Positions 23,363-32,015 of a stretch of 64,000 bases of DNA are shown here, piece after piece (within the stretch, counting starts at the first letter, position 1; every line of letters starts with the position of its first letter). The notes below the pieces were generated by a model. The model saw only the letters and a program-made list of their open reading frames with translations. It was not told the DNA's origin and ran no database searches. The DNA comes from Candidatus Villigracilis affinis (GTDB taxonomy: Bacteria > Chloroflexota > Anaerolineae > Anaerolineales > Villigracilaceae): contig JADKEA010000019.1 of NCBI GenBank assembly GCA_016718275.1, positions 1 to 64,000 on the forward strand, written 5' to 3'. The position numbers and the translations under genes were made by a program.

Positions 23363-24541
23363 ATGTCCATTCCTGAAACTGAAGTTCTTACAAATCTTGT
23401 TGCCCGTGTGTTTCGTATCGAAGATGTGACCAGCGAAGACCCGCGCAAGGGATTCTTTCTGCGTTATCGCGGCGAATTGTTGAATGAAGATTCCGCTTCG
23501 CTTTATGACACACTGGCTGAATCGCTTTCTCCGCACGGCATCACCCCGCTTTTTCGAATGGAGGAAACGCGCCAGATTATTTACCTCGCGCCGAAATTAC
23601 CGGAGCCCAAACAGGATAACATTTCCACGAACATCATCCTTTTTGTGCTGACCGTGTTAAGCGTAATGCTGGCCGGAGCGCAGCCCGAAGGCCCGGTGCC
23701 AGATGACTTTATGGGGCAATTGCTCTTGCTTGCCAAAAGCATCTTCACAGGCTGGCCTTTTGCGCTGAGCCTGCTCGGAATTTTGTTGACGCATGAACTG
23801 GGGCATTACTTCATGAGCCGTTATCACAAGACTCCCGCCACCCTGCCGTATTTCATTCCGCTTCCGCTCAGCCTTTTGGGGACGATGGGCGCGGCCATTA
23901 TCATGCGCGGTATTCCGAAAAACAAACGCGTGCTTTTCGACATTGGCGTGGCAGGCCCGATCGCAGGCTTGATCGTGGCGCTTCCCGTTCTGTTTTACGG
24001 CTTGTCGCTTTCCACGCTCAGCACCATTGATCCCAACCCGAACGGGTTCATCGAAGGTAACTCCCTGATGTATCTGCTGGCAAAATACATCACCTTCGGC
24101 CAATTGCTCCCATCCCCAGTAGCGCCGCAGGGAATTTTGTATTGGCTGCAGTATTTCTTTACAGGCCGTCCCGTCCCCTTTGGCGGGTTGGATGTCTTCA
24201 TTCATCCCGTTGCATTTGCAGGCTGGGCGGGTTTGCTGGTGACTGGTTTGAATCTCATCCCTGCGGGCACGCTGGACGGCGGGCATGTGATCTATGGTCT
24301 TTTTGGTGAAAAGGCGCGCAAGGGATTCCCTTTTATCATTGGTATTCTTGCGGTGCTCGGCATCTTCTGGAGCGGATGGTGGATTTGGGCCATGTTGCTT
24401 TTCTGGCTCGGAAGGGTCAACGCGGAACCGTTGGACCAGATCACCACGCTCGACCCGCCCCGACGCCTGCTCGGCTTTGCAATGATCATTGTTTTCCTTT
24501 TAGTGTTTATGCCCGTTCCATTTATGACCCTGGCTCAATAA
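23363..24541 (+). CDS. Site-2 protease family (M50) membrane metalloprotease
   Basis: A 392-residue protein with an N-terminal soluble domain of about 80 residues and then about seven TM helices. The zinc motif HELGH (LTHELGHYFMSRYH) lies near residue 150 and the third ligand region GTLDGGHVIYG near 300. There is no PDZ domain. It resembles the EGY1-like subgroup of intramembrane proteases in cyanobacteria and Chloroflexota. Substrates are unknown. It lies downstream of tRNA-Sec and 7 nt before a solute-binding lipoprotein gene. Confidence 0.88.
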   Translation: MSIPETEVLTNLVARVFRIEDVTSEDPRKGFFLRYRGELLNEDSASLYDTLAESLSPHGITPLFRMEETRQIIYLAPKLPEPKQDNISTNIILFVLTVLSVMLAGAQPEGPVPDDFMGQLLLLAKSIFTGWPFALSLLGILLTHELGHYFMSRYHKTPATLPYFIPLPLSLLGTMGAAIIMRGIPKNKRVLFDIGVAGPIAGLIVALPVLFYGLSLSTLSTIDPNPNGFIEGNSLMYLLAKYITFGQLLPSPVAPQGILYWLQYFFTGRPVPFGGLDVFIHPVAFAGWAGLLVTGLNLIPAGTLDGGHVIYGLFGEKARKGFPFIIGILAVLGIFWSGWWIWAMLLFWLGRVNAEPLDQITTLDPPRRLLGFAMIIVFLLVFMPVPFMTLAQ

Positions 24542-24548
24542 TCCATCC

Positions 24549-25922
24549 ATGAAAAAGATCATCCTGCCACTTATTATTTTCGTAATCATTCTCTCTGCAT
24601 GCGGCGCACAGGAGGTCACTCCGACTAAGGAGGTATCTGTCACGCAGGCCGCTACAAAAACGCCGCAGCCTGCACCCACTGTCGAAGCACCGAGCAGCCT
24701 TGGGGTCAAGAAAGAAGCGCTGAACGGGTTGGAGATCAAGGTCTGGCATCCGTGGTACGGGGTCGAGTCAGGCCGATTCGATACCTTCGTCGAAGATTTC
24801 AATCAAAGCAATGAATGGGGCATCAAGGTCGTTGCCGAGAGTCAGGTCAATTTTACGAACCTGTATGAAAACGTGTCTGCATCTCAGCCGACAGCTGACC
24901 GCCCTGATCTGGTGATCGCGCTGCCCGAGCACGCGCTGGAGTGGGATACCAATGGCATGGTGACAGACCTGACGCAATATGTGAATGACCCCGCTTATGG
25001 AATCGATGCGAGCAACATCCCCGTGGTGTTTTGGAATCAGGATCGCTACGGTGAAGAACGAGTCGGACTTCCCGCGCAGCGCACTGCGCGCTTTTTGCTG
25101 TGGAATGAAACCTGGGCCGATGAGATCGGGTTTGCCTCTCCGCCCGATGCGCCCGATGATTTTCGCCAGCAGGCCTGCCGTGCCCAGCAATTTATGTTGA
25201 AGGATGAATCGCCTCAGAATGATTTCATGGGCGGCTGGTATGCAGATACAGATTACATGACGGCATATGCGTGGCTGCTTGCATTCGAAGGCGGCGTTTT
25301 GGAAGGCAGTGATTACCGCTTCCTCACACCGAACAATATCGAAGCCTTTAAATTCCTGCGCGAACTTTCTGAATCGACCTGTGCCTGGCAAACCGCGGAC
25401 TCCGATCCGATCACTGCATTTGCCAATCGCGAAGCGCTATTCATTGCCGCCAGCCTCGAAGACCTGCCCGATGTAGCCCGCGCATTCGCGGGCGCCAGCA
25501 ACACGGATGTATGGAAGGTCATTTCCTTCCCCGGTGAAAATGAAGATGCGCTGGTGGTTTATGGCTCTTCCTACGTTGTATTGAAATCGACCAGGGAGGA
25601 ACAGCTTGCATCATGGTTGTTCGCGCGTTGGCTGTTGGATGACGAACAGGATGCACGCTGGGTGGAGGCGACTCATCTCTTTCCGCTTCGCACCACGACC
25701 CTGGACCTGCTCGGCGACTACATGAAAACTCATCCACAATGGGAGCAGGCGGTTAAATTACTGCCGCAGGGTGAGGTCCAACCGCAGCTGGCTTCATGGC
25801 GAAAAGTGAAGATCATGCTCGGCGATGGGTTTACTCACATGTATCGCGTCAACGTCCCCAGCGGACAAGTGGCCGCCATTCTCGCGCAAATGGAAGCCCT
25901 TTCGCGTGAGTTGAGCAAATAA
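24549..25922 (+). CDS. Extracellular solute-binding lipoprotein (ABC-type, family 1)
   Basis: A 457-residue protein with a lipoprotein signal (IIFVIILSACGA) and a Thr/Pro-rich linker of about 35 residues. The rest resembles a sugar-type solute-binding protein (IKVWHPWYGVESGRFDTFVEDFNQ...; FANREALFIAASLEDLP; QLASWLFARWLL). It should bind a carbohydrate or similar ligand outside the membrane. No permease or ATPase gene is adjacent, so it is an orphan here. It follows the M50 protease by 7 nt, which suggests cotranscription. Confidence 0.85.
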   Translation: MKKIILPLIIFVIILSACGAQEVTPTKEVSVTQAATKTPQPAPTVEAPSSLGVKKEALNGLEIKVWHPWYGVESGRFDTFVEDFNQSNEWGIKVVAESQVNFTNLYENVSASQPTADRPDLVIALPEHALEWDTNGMVTDLTQYVNDPAYGIDASNIPVVFWNQDRYGEERVGLPAQRTARFLLWNETWADEIGFASPPDAPDDFRQQACRAQQFMLKDESPQNDFMGGWYADTDYMTAYAWLLAFEGGVLEGSDYRFLTPNNIEAFKFLRELSESTCAWQTADSDPITAFANREALFIAASLEDLPDVARAFAGASNTDVWKVISFPGENEDALVVYGSSYVVLKSTREEQLASWLFARWLLDDEQDARWVEATHLFPLRTTTLDLLGDYMKTHPQWEQAVKLLPQGEVQPQLASWRKVKIMLGDGFTHMYRVNVPSGQVAAILAQMEALSRELSK

Positions 25923-26045
25923 ATTAATTCAGTACGGAGTGCGTCGCGCAGACGGGTGAGAGAAACCCATTTACTGGCAGAAATCTATTCGATGAGCTTT
26001 TCATCGAATCTGGTGCGATGCACCCTTTTTATAAAGGAGACTCAC

Positions 26046-26831
26046 ATGCCTGAATCAGAATATCGCGCAAGACAAGTACGGGCAAAGACCCACGAAGTTT
26101 TTGAATATGACCATGATGATGAAAAGCCTGGCAAGCCGCTGCACATCCTGATCCCCGGCGGGTTGATCGCTCTCGCAACTCTGGCGTTGATCGTTTTTAT
26201 CGCGTATCAAACCTGGTTCGAGGGAAATCTCGCGGAGAATATCGGCACGATTTTGGTCATCATCCTGTCGCCATTCTATGTCGGTGGGGTGTTCCTTTTT
26301 AGTTATGGGTATGAGCTTTACAACATTCCGCGTGCGTTGCGGCTGACGGCGATCATTGTGTTCGTAACCCTGGCGGCGGTTGTGATCGTGGCGGTGCTGT
26401 TCTTCCTGATGGGGAATATGAAGGGCGGAAAGAGTTCGTCCTCCAAAAGCGGAAAATCTTCCTCGAAATCCTCGTCGTCCTCCAAACCATCTGCTTCACC
26501 AAAACCTTCTGCAAAGAGCGGAAGTAATCTTGGCGGCATTATCGGAGCGGCAGGCGCAGCGGCGAATAAATCATCTTCTTCCAATTCATCTTCCGGCGAT
26601 GGCTTTTCTCGTAGCGGTGGTCATGTTTTCATCGGCGGCGGCGGAACCCGCGTCGAAACCCGTGAGGTGACAAAGGAAGTGGTGAAGGAAGTGCCCAAAG
26701 AGCCGATGCCGATCACCTGTCCGTTTTGCTCGCGGTCTTACATTCCGGTGGAACATAAATTTATCTGTCCAAGCTGTGGCGCGGCTACGCCGAGGGAATT
26801 GATCGAAGAGTCTCAGGAACCGAAAGAATAA
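26046..26831 (+). CDS. Membrane protein with Ser-rich linker and C-terminal zinc ribbon
   Basis: A 261-residue protein with three hydrophobic segments (about residues 35-60, 70-95 and 100-130), then a Ser/Lys-rich low-complexity linker (about 138-205), then a zinc ribbon (CPFCSRSY...FICPSCGAA) with two CxxC pairs near residues 228 and 244. I do not recognise a named family. ATG 26046 is chosen because AAAGGAGA lies 6 nt upstream; an upstream frame extension to 25956 looks non-coding. It is followed by a strong terminator. Confidence 0.75.
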   Translation: MPESEYRARQVRAKTHEVFEYDHDDEKPGKPLHILIPGGLIALATLALIVFIAYQTWFEGNLAENIGTILVIILSPFYVGGVFLFSYGYELYNIPRALRLTAIIVFVTLAAVVIVAVLFFLMGNMKGGKSSSSKSGKSSSKSSSSSKPSASPKPSAKSGSNLGGIIGAAGAAANKSSSSNSSSGDGFSRSGGHVFIGGGGTRVETREVTKEVVKEVPKEPMPITCPFCSRSYIPVEHKFICPSCGAATPRELIEESQEPKE

Positions 26832-26833
26832 TC

Positions 26834-26871
26834 AAGTGACAGTCGCCTTTAAGGTGACTGTCACTTTTTAA
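26834..26871 (+). terminator. Rho-independent terminator
   Basis: AAGTGACAGTC (26834-26844) pairs with GACTGTCACTT (26856-26866), followed by TTTAA, directly after the zinc-ribbon gene. Confidence 0.85.
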
Positions 26872-26892
26872 CTTTACATTATGGAGGCAATC

Positions 26893-28356
26893 ATGCGCCA
26901 GATGCTCATCAACGGAAAATTCACGAACGGAAATGCAAAAGAGGAAATCGAAGTCCAAAACCCTGCGACGGAAGAGATCATCGATTCTGTGCCGCGCGGA
27001 ACAGTGGAAGATATCGAAGCGGCAGTGCAGGCGGCCAAATCCGCATTTGACCCGTGGCGCAAGCTGGGCTCGAACGAACGTGCCAGCCTGCTTCATGAAG
27101 TGGCGAACAAGGTCCACGAGCATCGTGAGAAGATTGTCCACCTGCTTACATTGGAAGAAGGCAAACCGCTATCTGAGAATGAAGAGGAAGTGGAATGGGT
27201 CATCAACACGTTTCACTATTACGCCGAACTGGGCCGCCATCATCGCGGTAGCGTGCTGACTTCCGGAGAAGCCTCACAATTCAATTTCATCATCAAGGAG
27301 CCCTATGGCGTGGTCGGCTGTATCGTTCCGTGGAATTATCCGTTGCTCTTGCTGGCATGGAAGGTTGCGCCTGCGCTTGCGGCTGGCAACACCATCGTCA
27401 TCAAGCCGTCAGAGATGACTCCGCTCACTGCGCTGTATCTGGCTGAACATTGTTTTGACGGTCTGCCTGCGGGCGTGATCAATGTAGTGACAGGCTACGG
27501 ACTTGAAACAGGCGAACCGCTCGTCAAACACCCCGATGTGCCGGTCATCGCGTTTACGGGCAGTCTTGCAACGGGTCAACGAATCGCTTCACTCGCTGCA
27601 CCGATGATGAAGAAACTCCATCTCGAATTGGGCGGCAAGGATGCCACTGTCATCGCCGAGGATGCCGACCCGGAGATCGCCGCCAAAGCAGTGGCATACG
27701 CGGCTCTCATCAACGCCGGGCAGGTTTGCACGTCAACGGAAAGAGTCTACCTGCCGAAGAATCGCGCTGCGAAATTCACCGAAGCCATTGTCGAGCAGGT
27801 CAAGTCTCTCAGGCTGGGTTCGGGGCTTGAATCCACAACCGATATGGGCCCGATGATTGGCGATACCTTCCGCACCAAATTTGAAAAACAGATCGCGGAT
27901 GCGCGTGCCAGCGGCGCGAAGATCCTCACCGGCGGCGGGCGGCCAAAACATTTGGAAAAGGGATTCTTCCACGAACCCACCGTGTTGACCGGCGTTGACC
28001 ATACCATGGTCATCATGCGAGAAGAAACCTTTGGTCCCGCCGTGCCGATCATGGAATACACTTCCTTCGATGAAGCCATTCAATTGACCAATGATTGTCA
28101 ATACGGTCTGGGTGCGGTCTTGATTTCCAACGATACCAAAAAGATCAAGCAATTCTTCGATGATGTCAAAGCAGGCACGATCTGGATCAACGACCCATTG
28201 ACCGATAATTACGCCGGTCCGTTCGGCGGCATGAAATACTCTGGCGGTGCGCGTGAACTCGGCGAAGAAGGTCTCGAAGAATTCCGCGAGACCAAGCATG
28301 TGCATTGGGATTTCAATATGGAAGATAAAGGGTATTGGTTTCCATACGGTAGGTAG
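26893..28356 (+). CDS. NAD(P)-dependent aldehyde dehydrogenase
   Basis: A 487-residue ALDH-superfamily enzyme with VPWNYPLLLLAWK (cofactor pocket), FTGSLATGQRI (Rossmann loop), LELGGKDAT (general-base Glu), and NAGQVCTSTERVYL (catalytic Cys near residue 285). The C-terminal FGGMKYSGGARELGEEGLEEF is typical of the betaine-aldehyde/gamma-aminobutyraldehyde group. Substrate cannot be fixed by sequence. The internal ATG at 26893 is preferred because GGAGG at 26884-26888 then serves as ribosome-binding site for it. It stands as a single gene. Confidence 0.92.
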   Translation: MRQMLINGKFTNGNAKEEIEVQNPATEEIIDSVPRGTVEDIEAAVQAAKSAFDPWRKLGSNERASLLHEVANKVHEHREKIVHLLTLEEGKPLSENEEEVEWVINTFHYYAELGRHHRGSVLTSGEASQFNFIIKEPYGVVGCIVPWNYPLLLLAWKVAPALAAGNTIVIKPSEMTPLTALYLAEHCFDGLPAGVINVVTGYGLETGEPLVKHPDVPVIAFTGSLATGQRIASLAAPMMKKLHLELGGKDATVIAEDADPEIAAKAVAYAALINAGQVCTSTERVYLPKNRAAKFTEAIVEQVKSLRLGSGLESTTDMGPMIGDTFRTKFEKQIADARASGAKILTGGGRPKHLEKGFFHEPTVLTGVDHTMVIMREETFGPAVPIMEYTSFDEAIQLTNDCQYGLGAVLISNDTKKIKQFFDDVKAGTIWINDPLTDNYAGPFGGMKYSGGARELGEEGLEEFRETKHVHWDFNMEDKGYWFPYGR

Positions 28357-28410
28357 CGTTTGAAGAAGGCTGCAATATAATAGCAAACATAGTCAGTAGT
28401 CAGTCCAGTT

Positions 28411-28416
28411 TATAAT
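28411..28416 (+). promoter_or_regulatory. -10 box of a likely leaderless yibE/F transcript
   Basis: A perfect TATAAT lies 13 nt before the ATG at 28424 and no Shine-Dalgarno is present. Confidence 0.5.
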
Positions 28417-28423
28417 CTGAGCC

Positions 28424-29596
28424 ATGAGAAAACAATCATGGCTCTTTCCTTTTGTGCTGCTGGCGGCGGTGATCCTTTATTTTCAATTCTCGCGTGTGCA
28501 GTTGCCCGGTGACGGATTTACCACCTTCGGCTCGGATACGGTTCGGGCGGAGGTGCTTCAAATTATCGAAGAAGGCCAGGTTGACCTCGGTGGTCACACC
28601 CAGAAATATCAAATTGCGCGGGTGAATATTCTGGAAGGGGAGTATGCGGGTATCCCCATGGAAATTGACTATGGCAAGCGCCAGCTTCGTTCAGACGATT
28701 ATGATCTCACGGTGGGCAGCAGGGTGATGGTCTCCATCAGCAAGACGCCTGATAATGTGATCAATGCCTATTTTGTGGACTTTGTCCGCACCACGCCGCT
28801 GTTTTGGCTGACCATGATCTTTGCGATAGCGATCATCGTCATCAGCCGCTGGAAGGGGGTGCGCGCATTATTGAGCATGGCTTTCAGCCTGTATCTCATC
28901 ATCGACCAGATCATTCCGCACATTCTCAACGGCGACGACCCGCTTTGGGTGAGTATCATCGGCTCGATCATCTTGTTGGGTGTCACGCTTTACTTAACAT
29001 ACGGGTGGAATTTGAAAACGCATTCCTCGGTCATCAGCATGGTGCTTGTTTTGCTGCTTACAGGTGCGCTTTCGGGATTGTTCGTCATTTTTACAAAATT
29101 GAACGGCACGGGGGATGAAAACGTCATGTTCCTGATGCAGATGATGGAAAAGCCGCTCAACTTGCGCGGGCTGCTGCTCGGCGGTATGATCATTGGTGCA
29201 CTCGGCGTGCTGGATGATCTCGTGACCACTCAATCGGCGGCGGTCTTCGAGCTTCATCATGCCAACCCGAATTTCGGTTTCCGCGCTTTGTACAACTCTG
29301 CCATGCGCATCGGGCAGGATCATGTGGCGGCGACTGTCAATACGCTGGTGTTGGCTTACGCGGGTGCTTCCCTGCCTATGCTTTTGATGTTCTCGCTGGG
29401 GCATGGAAATTACGGATACATTATCAATTTTTCATTCATCGCCGAGGAAGTGGTACGGACGTTGGTCGGCTCGCTGGGGCTGATTGCGGCTGTGCCTCTC
29501 ACCACGGCCATCGCCATCCTGTTTGCCCAAAGGGCTGAGTCGCTTGGGAGGTGGGAGCAGTTTCTCGGTCCAGAAGGAGACGGGCATTCTCATTGA
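28424..29596 (+). CDS. YibE/F-like membrane protein
   Basis: A 390-residue protein with an N-terminal TM helix, an extracytoplasmic beta-rich domain (about residues 30-125), then seven or eight TM helices. Conserved family features include GVRALLSMAFSLYLI, the glycine-rich GLLLGGMIIGALGVLDDLVTTQ near residue 255, and NTLVLAYAGASLPMLL near 305. YibE/F proteins are broadly distributed membrane proteins of unknown function, possibly transporters. The C terminus is short and His-rich (GDGHSH). Confidence 0.85.
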   Translation: MRKQSWLFPFVLLAAVILYFQFSRVQLPGDGFTTFGSDTVRAEVLQIIEEGQVDLGGHTQKYQIARVNILEGEYAGIPMEIDYGKRQLRSDDYDLTVGSRVMVSISKTPDNVINAYFVDFVRTTPLFWLTMIFAIAIIVISRWKGVRALLSMAFSLYLIIDQIIPHILNGDDPLWVSIIGSIILLGVTLYLTYGWNLKTHSSVISMVLVLLLTGALSGLFVIFTKLNGTGDENVMFLMQMMEKPLNLRGLLLGGMIIGALGVLDDLVTTQSAAVFELHHANPNFGFRALYNSAMRIGQDHVAATVNTLVLAYAGASLPMLLMFSLGHGNYGYIINFSFIAEEVVRTLVGSLGLIAAVPLTTAIAILFAQRAESLGRWEQFLGPEGDGHSH

Positions 29597-29726
29597 GTGC
29601 GTCTTTCCAGGTGAAAGGATTTGTCTGGTCAAATAGGCGGGTCAGTTGGCAAATCCAGCGCACTCTCAGGTGCAACTTTCTGCCATCCTCTGCGTAAGAT
29701 AGGTAGAAAGTCTACAAGGAGCACGC

Positions 29727-30329
29727 GTGAACGAAGAACTGGCCTGGGTACTCCAGGCTCAACAAGGCAGTGACGAGGCTTTCACGCATCTCGTCGAAAC
29801 CTATCAAACCCCTGTTTTCAACTTGTGCTATCGCATGTTGGGCGAGCCCGATCTGGCAGAGGATGCCGCGCAAGAGACCTTTTTGCGCGCCTTCCAGCAC
29901 CTGCATCGTTATGATCAGAAACGGTCGTTCGCAACATGGTTGCTTTCCATTGCGGCTCATTACTGTATCGATAGACTACGCCGCCGGAAATTCTCCATTT
30001 TTTCGATGGATACAGAGGATGAGGACGGCAACACCTTTGAATTGCCCGATCTCGATTCACCCAACCCGGAATCTGAATCCATCAAAGGGCAGACTCGCGA
30101 CCGAATCCATGCCATGCTCAAAGACCTGGATCCCACCGATCGCGCTGCCATTGTCATGCGTTATTGGTACGACTATTCCGAAGTTGAGATCGCAGAATCT
30201 TTACGATTGACGGTGAGCGCGGTGAAGAGCCGTTTACACCGCGCACGCAAGGAACTTGCTGGTCTATGGCAGGAAGAAGAAACTCGTGCCGAGACCGAAA
30301 GGAGACCCTATGAATCACCAGCCTTTTGA
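29727..30329 (+). CDS. ECF-type RNA polymerase sigma factor
   Basis: A 200-residue sigma-70-family factor. Region 2 lies at about residues 10-85 (FTHLVETYQTPVFNLCYRML; AEDAAQETFLRAF; FATWLLSIAAHYCIDRLRRR) and region 4 at about 125-180 (YSEVEIAESLRLTVSAVKSRLHRARKEL), joined by an acidic linker. The GTG start at 29727 has AAGGAG at 29716-29721. The next gene encodes a zf-HC2 anti-sigma factor overlapping by 20 nt, then a bactofilin, so the factor likely controls an envelope response including this operon. Confidence 0.93.
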   Translation: MNEELAWVLQAQQGSDEAFTHLVETYQTPVFNLCYRMLGEPDLAEDAAQETFLRAFQHLHRYDQKRSFATWLLSIAAHYCIDRLRRRKFSIFSMDTEDEDGNTFELPDLDSPNPESESIKGQTRDRIHAMLKDLDPTDRAAIVMRYWYDYSEVEIAESLRLTVSAVKSRLHRARKELAGLWQEEETRAETERRPYESPAF

Positions 30330-30840
30330 AGAATGGCTATTGAACGATAAAAATCTAACATCCACCGAGAAGCGTGAACTCGATCTTCACCTGCGCACGT
30401 GCACGCACTGCACGGCGTTATCTGCCACCGGTTTGGCTCTGCGCTCTGCCAATGTGGTGGCGCCCGCCCCGGGTTTTGCCTTGCGCTTCCAACAGCGCCT
30501 TGCTGCTCAGAAGATCGCAGAACGCCGCCGCAAGTTGTGGGGCACACTCGTGCTGGTGGTGAGCGGGACGGCCCTGCTGGCATGGATTGCGGCTCCCTTC
30601 ATCTACGCCTTCATCACCTCCCCAGTGGAATGGATCACGGCTGCGGTCGGTTATTTTCTATTCTTTGCAAGCTCAGTTCAGGCCCTGACCGAAGCCGCCG
30701 CCGTGTTATTCCGTATTCTGCCCGACTTCATCCCGCCTTACATGTGGATGGTATTTGTTTCTGCGTTGGCCGGCCTTGGTCTTTTATGGACAATTTCAAT
30801 CTGGCAATTTAGCCGCGCCCCGCAAGGAGTTTCAGCATGA
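30310..30840 (+). CDS. zf-HC2 membrane anti-sigma factor
   Basis: A 176-residue protein whose N terminus holds the anti-sigma zinc motif HxxxCxxC (HLRTCTHC near residue 30), followed by about three TM helices (around 75-100, 115-140 and 150-170). It would hold the adjacent ECF sigma factor at the membrane until a signal arrives. The start ATG at 30310 lies inside the sigma gene with GGAGA just upstream. Its stop overlaps the bactofilin start (ATGA at 30837-30840). Confidence 0.88.
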   Translation: MNHQPFEEWLLNDKNLTSTEKRELDLHLRTCTHCTALSATGLALRSANVVAPAPGFALRFQQRLAAQKIAERRRKLWGTLVLVVSGTALLAWIAAPFIYAFITSPVEWITAAVGYFLFFASSVQALTEAAAVLFRILPDFIPPYMWMVFVSALAGLGLLWTISIWQFSRAPQGVSA

Positions 30841-31901
30841 GAACAAAAATTACGACCCTTTTTCTATTACTAGCTTTACTGTTTTTACCCACCAGTGGAG
30901 TCCACGCGCAAAGCCCAAACGGCGGCGACGTGTTCCTGCTTGGGCAAAACTACACACTTGAAAGTGACGAAACGCTGGATGGCAGCCTGGCCGTGATCGG
31001 TGGGAATGTGGACATCGAGAAGGATGCCGTCATTAACGGCGATAGTGTGCTGATCGGAGGGAACCTTCAAATTGACGGGACTGCCAATGGCAGTGTGGTT
31101 TTAATTGGCGGCAATCTCGAGATCACAGGTGAGATCAATGGCGATGTCGTTCTGATCGGTGGTCAGGCTTTGTTGACCGAAACCGCCGTCGTGGACGGTG
31201 ATATTGTCACAATGGGCGGCCAGGTGGATAAGGAACCCGGCGCCGAGGTGACTGGCCAGATCGTGAACAATGCTCCTCCGCTTGATGTGCCGAACGTTCC
31301 CAATGTCCCCAACGTTCCCAATGTGCCTAATGTCCCTGATGTACCCGGTGTGCCTCAAGTCAATGTAGATTTCAACCCGTTATGGGGAGTGGTCAATGTT
31401 TTCACCCGTGCACTGGCGATCGCTGCGATCGGTATGCTGCTCACCCTGTTCCTCCAACCGCAATTGGATCGTGTCGCGGATACCATCATACGTCAGCCGG
31501 TCATGGCGGGCAGTTTCGGCTTGCTGACGGTGATCGTCGCCCCGGTGACCCTGCTTATCATGGTCGTTACCATTCTGCTTATTCCAGTCGCCGCCATTGT
31601 GGCCTTCATTCTGCTTCCAATGGCTTGGTTATTCGGTATGGTGTCCATCGGTCAGGAGATCGGTGACCGCTTTACAAAAGCCATTAACCAGAGTTGGGCT
31701 CCCGTCCTTTCAACAGGCTTTGGCACATTCCTGCTTCTGCTCATCGGCGGTTTTGTTGAATTGATCCCTTGTATCGGGTGGCTGATCTCCATCGTCGTCT
31801 CGCTCATAGCCCTCGGCGGCGTGGTGATGACGTGGTTTGGTACACGGGCAGCTCCCGGCTCGACACCCCCGGTTGTGGAACAGATCCCGCCTGCTTCGTA
31901 A
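30837..31901 (+). CDS. Exported bactofilin-like (polymer-forming) protein with transmembrane C terminus
   Basis: A 354-residue protein. A signal peptide (about 1-24) is followed by a right-handed beta-helix of short Gly/Val/Ile-rich repeats (about 30-145; NVDIEKDAVINGDSVLIGG-type rungs), as in bactofilins. A tandem Asn-Val-Pro linker (about 155-180, 12-bp DNA units at 31291-31350) leads to four or five hydrophobic segments. Classical bactofilins are cytoplasmic; this one appears exported and membrane-anchored. It is cotranscribed with the sigma/anti-sigma pair. GTG/ATG overlaps support coupling. Confidence 0.85.
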   Translation: MRTKITTLFLLLALLFLPTSGVHAQSPNGGDVFLLGQNYTLESDETLDGSLAVIGGNVDIEKDAVINGDSVLIGGNLQIDGTANGSVVLIGGNLEITGEINGDVVLIGGQALLTETAVVDGDIVTMGGQVDKEPGAEVTGQIVNNAPPLDVPNVPNVPNVPNVPNVPDVPGVPQVNVDFNPLWGVVNVFTRALAIAAIGMLLTLFLQPQLDRVADTIIRQPVMAGSFGLLTVIVAPVTLLIMVVTILLIPVAAIVAFILLPMAWLFGMVSIGQEIGDRFTKAINQSWAPVLSTGFGTFLLLLIGGFVELIPCIGWLISIVVSLIALGGVVMTWFGTRAAPGSTPPVVEQIPPAS

Positions 31902-31956
31902 ACGAGTGTTTTCAAAGTTGTATGGAAGGGTAAAATCGAAAATACAACCTGCATGA

Positions 31957-31999
31957 TATAATGCGCCCGCCCCGGGGAAATTCCCTCCGGGGCGGTTTT
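31957..31999 (+). promoter_or_regulatory. TATAAT box followed by a 5'-proximal GC hairpin
   Basis: TATAAT at 31957-31962 predicts transcription from about 31969. A hairpin CGCCCCGG (31968-31975)/CCGGGGCG (31987-31994) then GTTTTC begins right there. It may be the terminator of the upstream operon, or a 5' mRNA-stabilising stem for the gene starting at 32016. Confidence 0.5.
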
Positions 32000-32015
32000 C
32001 ATTATGGAGGAAAAC

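Noticed and set aside
31291..31350. Short tandem 12-bp repeats in the bactofilin gene
   Set aside because: They encode an Asn-Val-Pro linker in frame and are part of the gene rather than a separate repeat element.
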